From: an uncultured Pedobacter sp.
Lineage (GTDB): Bacteria; Bacteroidota; Bacteroidia; Sphingobacteriales; Sphingobacteriaceae
Reading direction: 5' to 3'
DNA: 60,464 bases
Assembly (NCBI RefSeq): GCF_946479715.1
Contig: NZ_CAMLHF010000005.1
Coordinates: 1-60,464, forward strand
Below, one piece after another: positions 25,407 to 34,390 of the stretch (position 1 is its first letter; each line of letters opens with the position of its first letter). The position numbers and the translations under genes are program-made. A model generated the notes under the pieces. It searched no databases and was not told the origin of the DNA. It saw only the letters and a program-made list of their open reading frames with translations.

Positions 25407-26933
25407 TTATTTGATGGCTGGTAATGTAAACCAAAAAGTACTGCCCTTGTCTATTTCGCTTTCTACCCCTATAAGGCCATTGTGTTTTTTGATGATCTCT
25501 GCGCATATGTAAAGTCCTAGCCCTAAGCCTGTATACTGACTTCCAGAACTTTCTGCACGATAATAGCGGTCAAAAAGATAATGCAATTTTTCAGCTTGTA
25601 TTCCTGGTCCATTGTCAGTAACCGATACTTTGATATTATCATTTACATCTTCGATACAAATTTGTATTTCTTTAGATTCAGGAGCATATTTTATTGCATT
25701 GTTGATGAAATTGCTAACTATTTGCCCAATCCGAATGGCATCAGCATATACCATAATTTTCATGTCTCCTTTGATTTGGATATTATAAACCCCCTCTGCA
25801 TGTAAATCAGCGCAAGAATCTTGAATAATCTCAGACAAGATGAAATGCTGTTGATTAATATGAAGCTGCCCCTGATTGGCCATGCTGGAATTTAAAAGGT
25901 CCTCAATAAGCGAATTAACTCTTTCCAGCCCTTTATTGGCTTTGGTAATGAGCTTGGGAAGTAGAGTTGATGAAGGATTATCCTTTATTCTGTCTAAAAG
26001 CTGAAGAGAGGCTTTGAGAGTTGTTATTGGTGTTTTGAGTTCATGACTGGCGATAATAATGAAATCATCTTTTTGTTGTTGTAGTAATCGGAGTTCCTGT
26101 ATATCTGTAGCAGTGCCTACCCAAAGCTGTATCTGATCCTGTTGATCATTTATAGGCATTAAACGGATCAGGTGCCACATATATAGTCCATCCATTCGCT
26201 TTAGGCGAATTTGGAATTCGCCTCCGCTGTTGTTTTTTAAGATGGTTCTGAACTGATCAAAACTAGCCCTAATGTCGTCGGGATGGATTACACCTTTAAA
26301 TCCTGGTAACTTAGTTTGTTTATTATTTAATCCGGTATAATTATACCACCGCTGGTTGTAAAAAACTACTTTTCCTTTAATTGTATTTGTCCAGGCAATC
26401 TGAGGAATTGTCTCCATCATACTCCGGAAACGGCTTTCACTTTCTGCCAGAGCTTTTGTACGATCAATTACACGGGTTTCCAACTCCTGGTTCAGCTCTG
26501 AGAGCTCCTGGTTAATGACTTTTAGTTTTTCGTCAATTATTGTCTTTTCCTTTCTAGCCTGTGTATCGTTTAATGCTCTGTTAATTTTTGTGGATAGTGT
26601 AAATAATTTATGCTTAGAAACGTAATCTGTTACACCAGCCTTAATTAATTCAACTGCATTTTCTTCTCCAATTACACCCGAAACAATAATAAAAGGCGTA
26701 TGTGGATGCTTATTTTTTTTGATATTGAAGGCCGTAACGGCATCAAAAGAGGGTAGAGAATAGTCGGATAGAATTAGATCGGGATTAAAGTTTTGGAGGG
26801 CGTTTTCAAATTCCATTCGGGTCTGCACAATTTCAGCCGTAAAAATCAATCCAGACTTATTTAATTCCCGGTTAAGCAGATCGGCATCACTTTCATTGTC
26901 TTCCAGAATAAGGATTTTAAGAGGCTGCACCAT
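25407..26933 (-). CDS. Hybrid receiver-PAS-histidine kinase (508 aa)
   Basis: Domains in order: N-terminal receiver (about 5-122) with Asp57 as phosphoacceptor (LILSDYSLP) and Lys in VSKHK; a coiled coil (125-165); a PAS domain (about 168-285, IPQIAWTNTIKGKVVFYNQRW, then the PAC segment); His297 in IASHELKTP; and an ATPase domain (NFINNAIKYAPE, DNGPGIQ, GLGLGLYI). A receiver in front of the kinase suggests that another kinase sets its activity. It is the last gene of a three-gene minus operon (kinase 27406, receiver 26955, this gene; gap 21 nt), so phosphoryl groups probably pass between the three. No membrane segment: a cytosolic phosphorelay. Confidence 0.93.
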   Translation of the reverse strand: MVQPLKILILEDNESDADLLNRELNKSGLIFTAEIVQTRMEFENALQNFNPDLILSDYSLPSFDAVTAFNIKKNKHPHTPFIIVSGVIGEENAVELIKAGVTDYVSKHKLFTLSTKINRALNDTQARKEKTIIDEKLKVINQELSELNQELETRVIDRTKALAESESRFRSMMETIPQIAWTNTIKGKVVFYNQRWYNYTGLNNKQTKLPGFKGVIHPDDIRASFDQFRTILKNNSGGEFQIRLKRMDGLYMWHLIRLMPINDQQDQIQLWVGTATDIQELRLLQQQKDDFIIIASHELKTPITTLKASLQLLDRIKDNPSSTLLPKLITKANKGLERVNSLIEDLLNSSMANQGQLHINQQHFILSEIIQDSCADLHAEGVYNIQIKGDMKIMVYADAIRIGQIVSNFINNAIKYAPESKEIQICIEDVNDNIKVSVTDNGPGIQAEKLHYLFDRYYRAESSGSQYTGLGLGLYICAEIIKKHNGLIGVESEIDKGSTFWFTLPAIK

Positions 26934-26954
26934 TATTTATATTTATTTGTACTG

Positions 26955-27395
26955 TTATTGTGGTGGCTGGTTTAATACCATCCAATATAATCCAATCTCT
27001 TTTACTGCATTAAAAAAATTATCGCTATCAACGGGTTTTACGATGTAGCTATTTGCTCCCAGCTCGAAACATTTTTCTATATCCGGACCTTCATTTGATG
27101 ATGTCAGCATCACTATAGGAATGAATTTAAGATTTGGATCAGACTTTATTTTTTCCAGTACTTGTAAGCCCGATACCTTTGGCATCTTTAAATCCAGCAA
27201 GATTAATTTTGGAAATTCCTGATCACTCCTTGAAGCATAAGCTTCTTTGCAATAAATAAAGTCAAGTGCTTCTGCTCCGTTAATAACGTGATGTAATTTG
27301 TTGGTAAAACCACTCTTTTTAAGTGCACGAATGGTCAGTATTGCATCGTCAGCACTGTCTTCTACAAATAAAATTTCAACATTATGGTAGCTCAT
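26955..27395 (-). CDS. Single-domain response regulator, Rcp1/CheY type (146 aa)
   Basis: Stand-alone receiver with acidic pocket VEDSADD, phosphoacceptor Asp68 (LILLDLKMP), TSS near the switch Thr/Ser and VKP with the conserved Lys. The insertion between beta-2 and beta-3 and the LLDLKMPKVSGLQVLEKIK block are those of Rcp1-type regulators that partner phytochrome-like kinases. No output domain, so it relays to another protein. It begins 10 nt after the stop of the kinase upstream and is followed 21 nt later by the hybrid kinase. Confidence 0.94.
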   Translation of the reverse strand: MSYHNVEILFVEDSADDAILTIRALKKSGFTNKLHHVINGAEALDFIYCKEAYASRSDQEFPKLILLDLKMPKVSGLQVLEKIKSDPNLKFIPIVMLTSSNEGPDIEKCFELGANSYIVKPVDSDNFFNAVKEIGLYWMVLNQPPQ

Positions 27396-27405
27396 TTTTT
27401 TGATT

Positions 27406-28404
27406 TTAATGGTTTACACTGATTAAACTAAAATAAAAACAGGAGCCTTCATTTAACGTCGATTCGGCCCAAACGCTACCATTATGACGATTCACTATTT
27501 TTTGTACAATGGCCAGACCAATGCCGGTGCCTTCAAATTCTTCCTGGGAATGTAACCGCTGAAAAACTCCAAAAAGCTTATCATAATATTGCATATCGAA
27601 ACCTGCTCCTCCATCTTTTACATAATAGACAACTAACTTGTTCTTTTTGTAAGCACCTATTTCGATACTCGTTTTTACTTTATGTTTTGAATATTTAACT
27701 GCATTGGAAATTAAATTGATCCATACCTGTTTAATCAGAGATTTATCTCCCCTGGCATTCGGGAGGATTCCTATTTTAAATTCAGGTATGTTTTCATATT
27801 CTTCAAATGATAATTCTTCACGGATGCCTTGAAGAAGGCCGGTCATATCAATTTCAGATAGGGTTACTTGTTTTCTTCCCAGTTTTGAAAATGCAAGCAG
27901 ATCATCAATTAATTCACCCATTTTTTTTGAGTTATTAATAATGGACTGAAGGATTTTAATTCCATCTGAATCGATTTTATCGGCGTAATCTTCCACCAAA
28001 ATTCTGGTATACCCGTTAATAGCCCTAATCGGGGCACGTAAATCATGTGATACAGAATAGGAAAAGGATTCTAATTCTTTGTTAACCGACTCTAATTGAG
28101 CGGTACGCTCTATTACTTTTTGCTCCAGTTCGTCGTTTAATTTACGAATGTCATCTTCCGCATTTTTGAGCTCTCTGTTTGCAATGATTAGTTCTTGAGC
28201 TCTTTTTTCCTTATCATTATTTTGTAAAGTCAGCTCTCTATTGGCAATTACTATTTCTGCAGCTCGATTCTCCTTTTCCTTATTCTGGAAAGCCAGTTCT
28301 TTATTGGCTATAATTAATTCCGCTGCGCGGTTCTCTTTTTCCTGATGTTGAAATGCAATCTTTCTATTAGCAATGATCAATTCATCAGAATCGTTTTTTT
28401 TCAT
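27406..28404 (-). CDS. Histidine kinase with 21-residue tandem repeats in a signalling helix (332 aa)
   Basis: No sensor domain is visible. Residues 8-79 are three and a half copies of a 21-residue repeat (ELIIANxELxxQNxEKENRAA; copies start at residues 8, 29, 50 and 71), i.e. three heptads each, forming a long coiled coil. Then come a second coiled coil, His120 in SVSHDLRAPIRAINGY and an ATPase domain (NLISNAVKYS, KDGGAGFD, GTGIGLAI). This is the build of phytochrome-type kinase cores without the photosensor. It heads the operon with the Rcp1-type receiver and the hybrid kinase; input might arrive through protein contact along the coiled coil. Confidence 0.92.
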   Translation of the reverse strand: MKKNDSDELIIANRKIAFQHQEKENRAAELIIANKELAFQNKEKENRAAEIVIANRELTLQNNDKEKRAQELIIANRELKNAEDDIRKLNDELEQKVIERTAQLESVNKELESFSYSVSHDLRAPIRAINGYTRILVEDYADKIDSDGIKILQSIINNSKKMGELIDDLLAFSKLGRKQVTLSEIDMTGLLQGIREELSFEEYENIPEFKIGILPNARGDKSLIKQVWINLISNAVKYSKHKVKTSIEIGAYKKNKLVVYYVKDGGAGFDMQYYDKLFGVFQRLHSQEEFEGTGIGLAIVQKIVNRHNGSVWAESTLNEGSCFYFSLISVNH

Positions 28405-28530
28405 ATCCTTTAATAAAAGGTGAAATTTTGAAAATATAGTGGAAATAAGAATTGGATAATGGGATAGGAAGGAGGGTGCTTTTCCTTTGTAAGTTTATAA
28501 AGTTAACATAATATTGCGAAACCAGTTCAG

Positions 28531-29016
28531 CTATCTGAGAATAAAACTTTCTATAGCCGACAGAACTTCTGTTTCAAACGTTTCTTGTCTTCTTCTGCTT
28601 TTTTTATTAGTGCCAAAGGGTTGGCTTATAGTGTAGCTATTGCCATATTTATTCTGTTTTTTTGATAGCGCATAATGCAACATGCAATCTTCTTCTACAC
28701 GTAGTATGAAAGCCTCATCAAAAGTTATGATCTGGCGCGTATACAAGCCAGGAATTTTGCGGTAGATATTTCTTGTAGTCTGATCAAATATGTAGGTCAC
28801 GTTAAAGTGAAATAAAAAATCGTACAATGCAGTAAATCCACATAACAAGCCTATTGCAAATATTCCCCATTTGGTTTCATAATTCAAATTAAGTGTGAAT
28901 ATTACAATAAATATTATCAAAGCAACAAAGGTAAAAAGGATGACTTTCCATTTATAATCTCGTTTGGGTTGAAAACTTAATCGACCACCTTCTGTTTTTA
29001 GGTTATAATCTGACAT
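28531..29016 (-). CDS. Membrane protein with two N-terminal helices and PH-like tail (161 aa)
   Basis: Unrecognised family. Two transmembrane helices (about residues 25-45 and 50-72) precede a soluble tail in which VTYIFDQTTRNIYRKIPGLYTRQIITFDEAFILRV resembles bacterial PH-like/YdbT-type domains. The build and the motif F-D-x-x-x-R-x-I-Y-x-K are shared with the 156-aa protein at 30893 in the same operon, so the two appear to be diverged paralogues. It is the last gene of the five-gene minus operon, 4 nt after the lipoprotein gene. Function unknown. Confidence 0.65.
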   Translation of the reverse strand: MSDYNLKTEGGRLSFQPKRDYKWKVILFTFVALIIFIVIFTLNLNYETKWGIFAIGLLCGFTALYDFLFHFNVTYIFDQTTRNIYRKIPGLYTRQIITFDEAFILRVEEDCMLHYALSKKQNKYGNSYTISQPFGTNKKSRRRQETFETEVLSAIESFILR

Positions 29017-29020
29017 ATGT

Positions 29021-29881
29021 TTAATCTTGTTTAAGGTTTTTTAATGTTCCATTAGGTTCGAAATCAATCGAATAGCGTTCACGGGTTCCATTTATTGTTC
29101 CGGGGAACCAGCGTATACGCCCATCCCATACAGACAGGTATACATATGTTGTTGGTTTAGCACCTTCTACCTGTGATACCTTTTGATTGTACGCTTGCAA
29201 TACTGTTAGGGCAGAGGAAAAGTTGATTTGGTTTATTGGCACCAACCGACGTTCTATATTGCTGGAAGTTGTTTGTATAGGCTTTGGGGCCGACCATTTA
29301 CCATTTTCGTATTCATAAGCATCTACATATTTTGGATTTTCGGGATGTAGCAACATTAACCTGATTCGTCCATCGCCATCAAAGTGAACAGACTGATAGA
29401 TCTGTATTTCTTTGCCGGAATACTGAGGTAGGTTTACAAGTTTCCTTTCTGCCTTTTCCAGTTCTGCTTCAGTAAAAAAAGCTTTCTTGCTTTTTGTTTT
29501 AGGTTGGGGTATAGGGTAAGTATTGACCTTTTGCGGCATGTTAATGCTTTTCAAAAACTCATTCACTTTTTCCTGAATCTCCTTACTGTTGTTCCCTGTT
29601 TTGTTTTTTTGCAGTTTTTCCAGATCCTTAAATAACGTTTTGGTTTTTTCATGTACATCCTCAGTATTCAAGGTATCGCCATTTACAATTACTTCAGATT
29701 TTTGGATATGCTGAGGGCTAGTAGTAGTAGTGCCGACTGTCGGGTGTTTCTGTGCCTGGCGTTTTAAGGCGGTATCACTGGGTTTAAAAGTATCGCTTAC
29801 ACTTTTAGTAATTTGTTTACAGCCTGTTTGCAGCAACATACCGAGAACTAATAAACGCAGAATGACATTTAAGGTTTTCAT
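29021..29881 (-). CDS. Lipoprotein of unknown function (286 aa)
   Basis: The lipoprotein signal ends with lipobox LQTGC (Cys21). A low-complexity, charged region (about 30-125, many Lys/Thr/Gln, helical KTLFKDLEKLQKN) precedes a C-terminal beta-rich domain (about 150-280) with IQIYQSVHFDGDGRIRLMLLHPENP, YVYLSVWDGRIRWFPG and YSIDFEPNGTL. Its ATG overlaps the end of the upstream membrane-protein gene by 4 bp, so translation is coupled. No family recognised; the context suggests an envelope complex with the neighbouring membrane proteins. Confidence 0.65.
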   Translation of the reverse strand: MKTLNVILRLLVLGMLLQTGCKQITKSVSDTFKPSDTALKRQAQKHPTVGTTTTSPQHIQKSEVIVNGDTLNTEDVHEKTKTLFKDLEKLQKNKTGNNSKEIQEKVNEFLKSINMPQKVNTYPIPQPKTKSKKAFFTEAELEKAERKLVNLPQYSGKEIQIYQSVHFDGDGRIRLMLLHPENPKYVDAYEYENGKWSAPKPIQTTSSNIERRLVPINQINFSSALTVLQAYNQKVSQVEGAKPTTYVYLSVWDGRIRWFPGTINGTRERYSIDFEPNGTLKNLKQD

Positions 29882-30876
29882 ATCGATATACTTAATTCAT
29901 TTATATCACTAGCAAAAGCAACCTGTCTTGGATCTTCTTTAAGATAAAAAATAGCCACTTCCTTTTGCCTGGTGCTATCCAGATCTAACAGGTCTAATAT
30001 TTTTTTTATGCTAACGGCATAACGTTGATTTTGATGGTCTGTAAATTCAAGGACAAACTCAACCATGGGCTGCTCATTTATGTACGTTCCTGTTTGGGTG
30101 GCTTTGAGTAATCTTGCTGTTGCAGGCAGCCCTTTGTATTTTATTAAAAAGTCCTTTTTTGGATTTTGATTGGCAAATTTGGACATCAATCGTCCAAGGA
30201 TACTGATATTGCCAAACAAAAGCAGTAGGGCGCAAACCAACAGTGGATGATAAAAAGCCATAAACCGCCAGCCCATTCCCTCACTTTCTGTTTGATAAGT
30301 AAAACAATAATAACCTGTTATCAATGCTGCAACAATAATCCAGGCAATATGAAGCATTATAAATAACTTCATTTTAATGCTTACCTCGAAACTAGAGAGA
30401 ACGATGTACGGATAATCACTAGGGTTTTGATCTATCACTAGTTCAACGCTTTTCCCTTCCTGAAACCTGCGTTCATAAGATCTGAGGTCATTTACCGTTA
30501 GTCTTTCCTCTATCTGAGCGCCAACCAGATTTTTAAAAGATAGGTTGAGCTCATAAGTGCTGTAGCTGACCTTTGGGTTTGATTTGTCGACACTTGTAAG
30601 GATTTTGGCTTCTCGCTTTACGCCATTATTTTTAAGCTGCTCTATTTTTCTTTTTATAGAGAGGGTTTGCAATATCCACTTGTGGTAATAACCCGCCAAA
30701 ACAATAATCCAGATAATAATGGATAAAACTACCAGGCCTATAGCTACCCAGGGATTTCTTGCTGCTAAATCTGGTGGATAACTGTCGCTTTTGATGTTGT
30801 AGTATAGAATCATGGGAAAAGGTATCGCATAAAATAATGCAAACAGTTTCCAAAATATAAAGAAGCCCTTGCCCAT
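29878..30876 (-). CDS. Four-helix membrane protein with duplicated DUF3592-like soluble domains (332 aa)
   Basis: Layout: helices near 5-28 and 43-65, soluble beta domain 1 (about 82-160, GVKREAKILTS...YELNLSF...VELVIDQNPSDYPYIVLS), helices near 165-190 and 200-225, soluble beta domain 2 (about 245-325, GLPATARLLKATQTG...VEFVLEFTD...VAIFYLKEDPRQVAF). The two halves have the same order and similar signatures, so the gene looks like an internal duplication of a two-helix plus DUF3592-type unit. It overlaps the lipoprotein gene downstream by 4 bp. Function unknown. Confidence 0.7.
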   Translation of the reverse strand: MGKGFFIFWKLFALFYAIPFPMILYYNIKSDSYPPDLAARNPWVAIGLVVLSIIIWIIVLAGYYHKWILQTLSIKRKIEQLKNNGVKREAKILTSVDKSNPKVSYSTYELNLSFKNLVGAQIEERLTVNDLRSYERRFQEGKSVELVIDQNPSDYPYIVLSSFEVSIKMKLFIMLHIAWIIVAALITGYYCFTYQTESEGMGWRFMAFYHPLLVCALLLLFGNISILGRLMSKFANQNPKKDFLIKYKGLPATARLLKATQTGTYINEQPMVEFVLEFTDHQNQRYAVSIKKILDLLDLDSTRQKEVAIFYLKEDPRQVAFASDINELSISI

Positions 30877-30892
30877 AATGCTTTCAGTTTTA

Positions 30893-31363
30893 TTAATCAG
30901 GTAAACCCATTATGATATACAGTTCATCATTTAATTTTTGTAATGGTTTTGCCGAGAAAAAACACTGGCGGAGAAAGATGTTTTTTGTTTTCCTGTTTTT
31001 TTGCATAACCAAAATGCCTGATACGCCCACAGTGATAAAAAGACTTTTAAGTTTGGAGACCAAAAAATGGTCGAAATCATCGAAACTGTAGGTGGTAGGG
31101 GCGCTAAAGAAGAATGCTTTATGATAAATCTTACGGTCTACCATATCAAAGCTTATTTCTGCAGTGCTTCGCAATATGCCCAATATCCCAATAACAGCCA
31201 GAAACACAGCGAATACTGCAGCACCTTTGGTGGTAGCGTATATGAGGTTAAGTACCATTATGGCAAAAATTATAGCTGCCATGGTATAAAAAAAGCCTTT
31301 TTGCACTTTTAGATGATAAGTGCTGCCTTCTTTTTCGAAATATTTAAATGTTTGCATCATCAT
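30893..31363 (-). CDS. Small membrane protein, paralogue of the 161-aa protein (156 aa)
   Basis: Two transmembrane helices (about 25-45 and 48-65; FFYTMAAIIFAIMVLNLIYA, AAVFAVFLAVIGILGIL) are followed by a PH-like tail with ISFDMVDRKIYHKAFFFSAPTTYSFDDFDHFLVSK. The FDMxDRKIYxK block matches the FDQTTRNIYRK block of the gene at 28531. It is the second gene of the minus operon, 15 nt after the DUF4870 gene and 16 nt before the 332-aa protein. Function unknown. Confidence 0.65.
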   Translation of the reverse strand: MMMQTFKYFEKEGSTYHLKVQKGFFYTMAAIIFAIMVLNLIYATTKGAAVFAVFLAVIGILGILRSTAEISFDMVDRKIYHKAFFFSAPTTYSFDDFDHFLVSKLKSLFITVGVSGILVMQKNRKTKNIFLRQCFFSAKPLQKLNDELYIIMGLPD

Positions 31364-31378
31364 TTTTTAGATTTAAGA

Positions 31379-31702
31379 TCAACCAACAAAGGCAAATTTG
31401 TTTTCAAATATTTTACCAATCAGAGGCAAAGGCTTTAGGGCACCATTAGCCGCATTGATAATCCCAATAATCCACAATACCAAAAAAACAAAGCCAAATA
31501 CACCTATAAAAGATAATGCAGGTATTACCATGGCTACTATGTTTAAAGTGAGGCTAAAAATAATGTTCACAAGGGCCAGGCCTAATGCTTGTCGTAAATG
31601 ATATTTAAGCATAGAATCTGCATTGTCTTTTCCCTTTAGATAGGCTACAAGCCAACCAATAATGGTGATGTAGGATACAATAGATAGTGTTTTATTGTTC
31701 AT
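31379..31702 (-). CDS. DUF4870/Tic20-like small membrane protein (107 aa)
   Basis: The start at 31702 (MNNKTLSIVSYITIIGWLVAYL) is chosen because residues before it in the longer frame are not family-like. Three to four helices: SIVSYITIIGWLVAYLKG, LRQALGLALVNIIFSLTL, MVIPALSFIGVFGFVFLVLWIIGIINA. Between helices 1 and 2 lies the conserved FHLRQALG-type motif (here YHLRQALG) of DUF4870 proteins. The role of the family is not established. It is the first gene of the five-gene minus operon, divergent from the TPR-HTH regulator. Confidence 0.85.
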   Translation of the reverse strand: MNNKTLSIVSYITIIGWLVAYLKGKDNADSMLKYHLRQALGLALVNIIFSLTLNIVAMVIPALSFIGVFGFVFLVLWIIGIINAANGALKPLPLIGKIFENKFAFVG

Positions 31703-31866
31703 CTTGATAGAATTTTGGTGTAAAATTGTTAGATGTAAAATTGCAGCCTTAACCATGCTTTATCCAAATTCTGCTATACTACAAAACGCCTACACTCAAC
31801 TGGGATGAACGTCTACAATATGTCTACATAAAAAAATACATAATTGATTTATATTAATTTTACTTT

Positions 31867-33657
31867 ATGAATTATTTAAGGCAAGTATTGTTTTTTGCAT
31901 TTGCATGTTCGTTATCCTATACTACCAAGGCCCAGCCTGCGCTATTTACACGTTTGGCAGAATCTCATCGGATCAATGAAAATTATAAGGCGGGGATTGC
32001 TGAGGGGAGGCATGCCGTAAGTGCTGCCTTAAAGCTGAAGGATTTTACTGAGGCAACAAAAGCCTATGTTGTACTTGCCAATATTTACGCCAATATGCAG
32101 GAGTTTTCATTGCTAAAAAAAGCAAGTGATTCGGCCGTGCTTACGGCACAACAGGTTCGTAGCCCTATAGCAAAGGCCTATGGTTATTATGCTCAGGCCT
32201 TTTTATACAAGACTATTGATAATGCTGAATTGTCTATGAAATATGGACAGATGGCGCTTAAGGAATTGGGAAAAACTCCCGACCACTATATTAAGGCCAA
32301 AATATATTACCTGTTATATGCTTTAAATACCCGCTGGGATAATGTGCCCAATATAAACCGTTATGCCCGGTTGGCCACAGAAAATGCCATGCTTACCAAA
32401 GATTACAACTTGCTTGGTAACTGCTATACCGCTTTATCAATATCTGCAGATTACAATTACAATGCTTCAAAAAGTACCGCACAACGGGATAGTATCCTCT
32501 ATTTTTTAAAAAGGGTTGAGGAATTATATCAGCAGCATCCAAAAGAAATAGCTCCAAAAACCTATGGTATTGCCTGTATTAATATTGCTGATTATTATTT
32601 GAAGAATTTTGCAGAAGCTGATAATGAGGCAAAAGCAAGCGCTATTCAATATGCAAATAAAGCTCAGGAGGTAATGAAAGATGCACCCAATGGCGAAGAA
32701 ATTATAGCTAGTGGACTGGGAATCCTGAGTGAGTTTGCCAGACGTGAGAAAAACTATCCGATGGCCGAGACTTATCTGATGCAGGCTTACAGCATGATGC
32801 AAGCCCAGGAAATCCCCTATTATTATACGCTGGTAAATGTTGTACGCTCACTTTCATTATTATATGAACAGATGGGTAATGATGCTATGGCATTAAAATT
32901 TCAAAAGAAAGTAACAGAATACAACGGTAAACTCTTTGACCAAAAACAGGCGCTAAACGCGCAAAAGCTGGAAATACAGTACGAAGCTGAAAAAAAAAAC
33001 AATGAAGTGATCTTGCTAAGGCAAAAAGAAAGGTACAATGATATGCAACGATATCTATATATGGGTATTATTGCTGCTTCTTTACTGGGCCTCATTTTTA
33101 TGTTTCGTTCTTATCACTTCCGCTTGCGTTATTCTTTGCAACGCGAAAGGCAATTGCATTTGGAAAAACAGGAGGCAGACCTGCAAACAAAGTTGGATAA
33201 GGAGGAACAGTTGCGGTTAAAGGCAGAACAGCAATTGCTGGAAACCCAACAACAGCAGCTGCAAAAAGAAATGATGGCCAATGTGCTGCAATTGGAGCAT
33301 AAAAGAGAAGTGTTTTCGCAGATCAAAGAAAAGTTAAGTGATAACCATGAACTGAATATTAACAGAATATGGAATGAAGAGTTGTTGTTGGACAATGATT
33401 TTAATGAAGCAAAGCTCCATATTCAGCAGGTACATCCAGATTTTTTTAATCTGCTGAACGAAAAGGCGCAGCAAAAACTTACGTCATTGGATCTGAAGCT
33501 TTGCGCTTACCTTCATTTGCAGATGGACACAAAAAAAATTGCCAGTATCATGCATATAGAACCTAAGAGTGTGCGCATGAGCCGCTATCGGATTAAGCAA
33601 AAACTAGGGCTGGGAAAAGACGATGACCTCAATGTTTTTTTACAGAAACTAGGATAA
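31867..33657 (+). CDS. Membrane-anchored TPR sensor with cytosolic helix-turn-helix (596 aa)
   Basis: Order: signal peptide (1-22, ending TKAQ), a periplasmic tetratricopeptide array (about 30-370), one transmembrane helix near residues 397-414 (YLYMGIIAASLLGLIFMF), a long Gln/Glu/Lys coiled coil (about 425-490) and a C-terminal LuxR-like HTH (about 540-590, DLKLCAYLHLQMDTKKIASIMHIEPKSVRMSRYRIKQKLG). This one-component, membrane-spanning type is common in Bacteroidota. It is divergent from the five-gene membrane operon and ends just before the ECF sigma gene, so it could regulate either. Target and signal unknown. Confidence 0.88.
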   Translation: MNYLRQVLFFAFACSLSYTTKAQPALFTRLAESHRINENYKAGIAEGRHAVSAALKLKDFTEATKAYVVLANIYANMQEFSLLKKASDSAVLTAQQVRSPIAKAYGYYAQAFLYKTIDNAELSMKYGQMALKELGKTPDHYIKAKIYYLLYALNTRWDNVPNINRYARLATENAMLTKDYNLLGNCYTALSISADYNYNASKSTAQRDSILYFLKRVEELYQQHPKEIAPKTYGIACINIADYYLKNFAEADNEAKASAIQYANKAQEVMKDAPNGEEIIASGLGILSEFARREKNYPMAETYLMQAYSMMQAQEIPYYYTLVNVVRSLSLLYEQMGNDAMALKFQKKVTEYNGKLFDQKQALNAQKLEIQYEAEKKNNEVILLRQKERYNDMQRYLYMGIIAASLLGLIFMFRSYHFRLRYSLQRERQLHLEKQEADLQTKLDKEEQLRLKAEQQLLETQQQQLQKEMMANVLQLEHKREVFSQIKEKLSDNHELNINRIWNEELLLDNDFNEAKLHIQQVHPDFFNLLNEKAQQKLTSLDLKLCAYLHLQMDTKKIASIMHIEPKSVRMSRYRIKQKLGLGKDDDLNVFLQKLG

Positions 33658-33740
33658 TTTTCCTTCAAAATAATTGTATTTTTTTAGTTACTTTTAGCGG
33701 CTGTGCCAGATATTTAATGCCCTGGAAGCTGACTTTAATG

Positions 33741-34316
33741 ATGGGGAATTATTCAAAACATACTGATGAAGAACTGGCTTTGTTGTTGAAACAAGCCGGC
33801 CCCGAGATTTTTAAAGAGATTTATGACAGGTACTGGGATAGGCTCCTTAACGCAGCTCATAAAAGAGTTAGAAATACCGAAATTTGCGAAGAAATTGTTC
33901 AGGATGTTTTTACAAAACTTTGGGCAAACAGAAGCTCGTTGGTATTTACAGCCGGTATTGGTAATTACCTGTTTACTGCAGTTAGATACAATGTGATAGA
34001 TCATTACCGGAAACATGCTGTAAGAGAAAGTTTTATTAGTTCGGAACAAGCTTATGTAAAACTTGACAACTCTACTGAAGAGTATGTTTTTCTTAATGAC
34101 CTGAAAAAACATATCGATACAATGATTGCCAGACTGCCTGTTAAATGCCGCTCCGTATATCAGCTAAGTAGAATCGAGTTTAAAACGAATAAAGAAATCG
34201 CATCTGAGCTTAATATTTCAGAAAAGACGGTTGAGGGGCATCTCACAAAAGCACTCCAGAGTTTACGGGTTACAATCGGCGACATTATGCCCATCTTGTT
34301 ATTTTTTATAAAATAA
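33741..34316 (+). CDS. ECF RNA polymerase sigma factor, FecI-like (191 aa)
   Basis: The start at 33741 (MGNYSKHTDEEL) fits the Bacteroidota FecI pattern; the longer frame adds an atypical start. Region 2 shows FKEIYDRYWDRLLNAAHKRV and EEIVQDVFTKLWANR, with IGNYLFTAVRYNVIDHYRK for -10 recognition. Region 4 has LPVKCRSVYQLSRIEFKTNKEIASELNISEKTVEGHLTKALQSLR. It is followed 74 nt later by a FecR anti-sigma and then by a SusC with an STN domain, the full surface-signalling cascade. It should activate transcription of the downstream susC/susD operon when the glycan is present. Confidence 0.95.
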   Translation: MGNYSKHTDEELALLLKQAGPEIFKEIYDRYWDRLLNAAHKRVRNTEICEEIVQDVFTKLWANRSSLVFTAGIGNYLFTAVRYNVIDHYRKHAVRESFISSEQAYVKLDNSTEEYVFLNDLKKHIDTMIARLPVKCRSVYQLSRIEFKTNKEIASELNISEKTVEGHLTKALQSLRVTIGDIMPILLFFIK

Positions 34317-34390
34317 ATTTAGATTTCCTGCAAGGGTTATGCTGTTCTTATACGACATGCTATTAAATAACCAATAGAGTTTAACGAAGT

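Noticed and set aside
28190..28384. 63-bp tandem repeats considered as CRISPR or satellite DNA
   Set aside because: They lie in frame within a histidine kinase and encode a regular three-heptad coiled coil; no spacer-repeat structure.
33689..33696. TACTTTTA as promoter of the ECF sigma gene
   Set aside because: Resembles a -7 box, but the nearest TTG is only 12 nt upstream, too close for the consensus; left unassigned.
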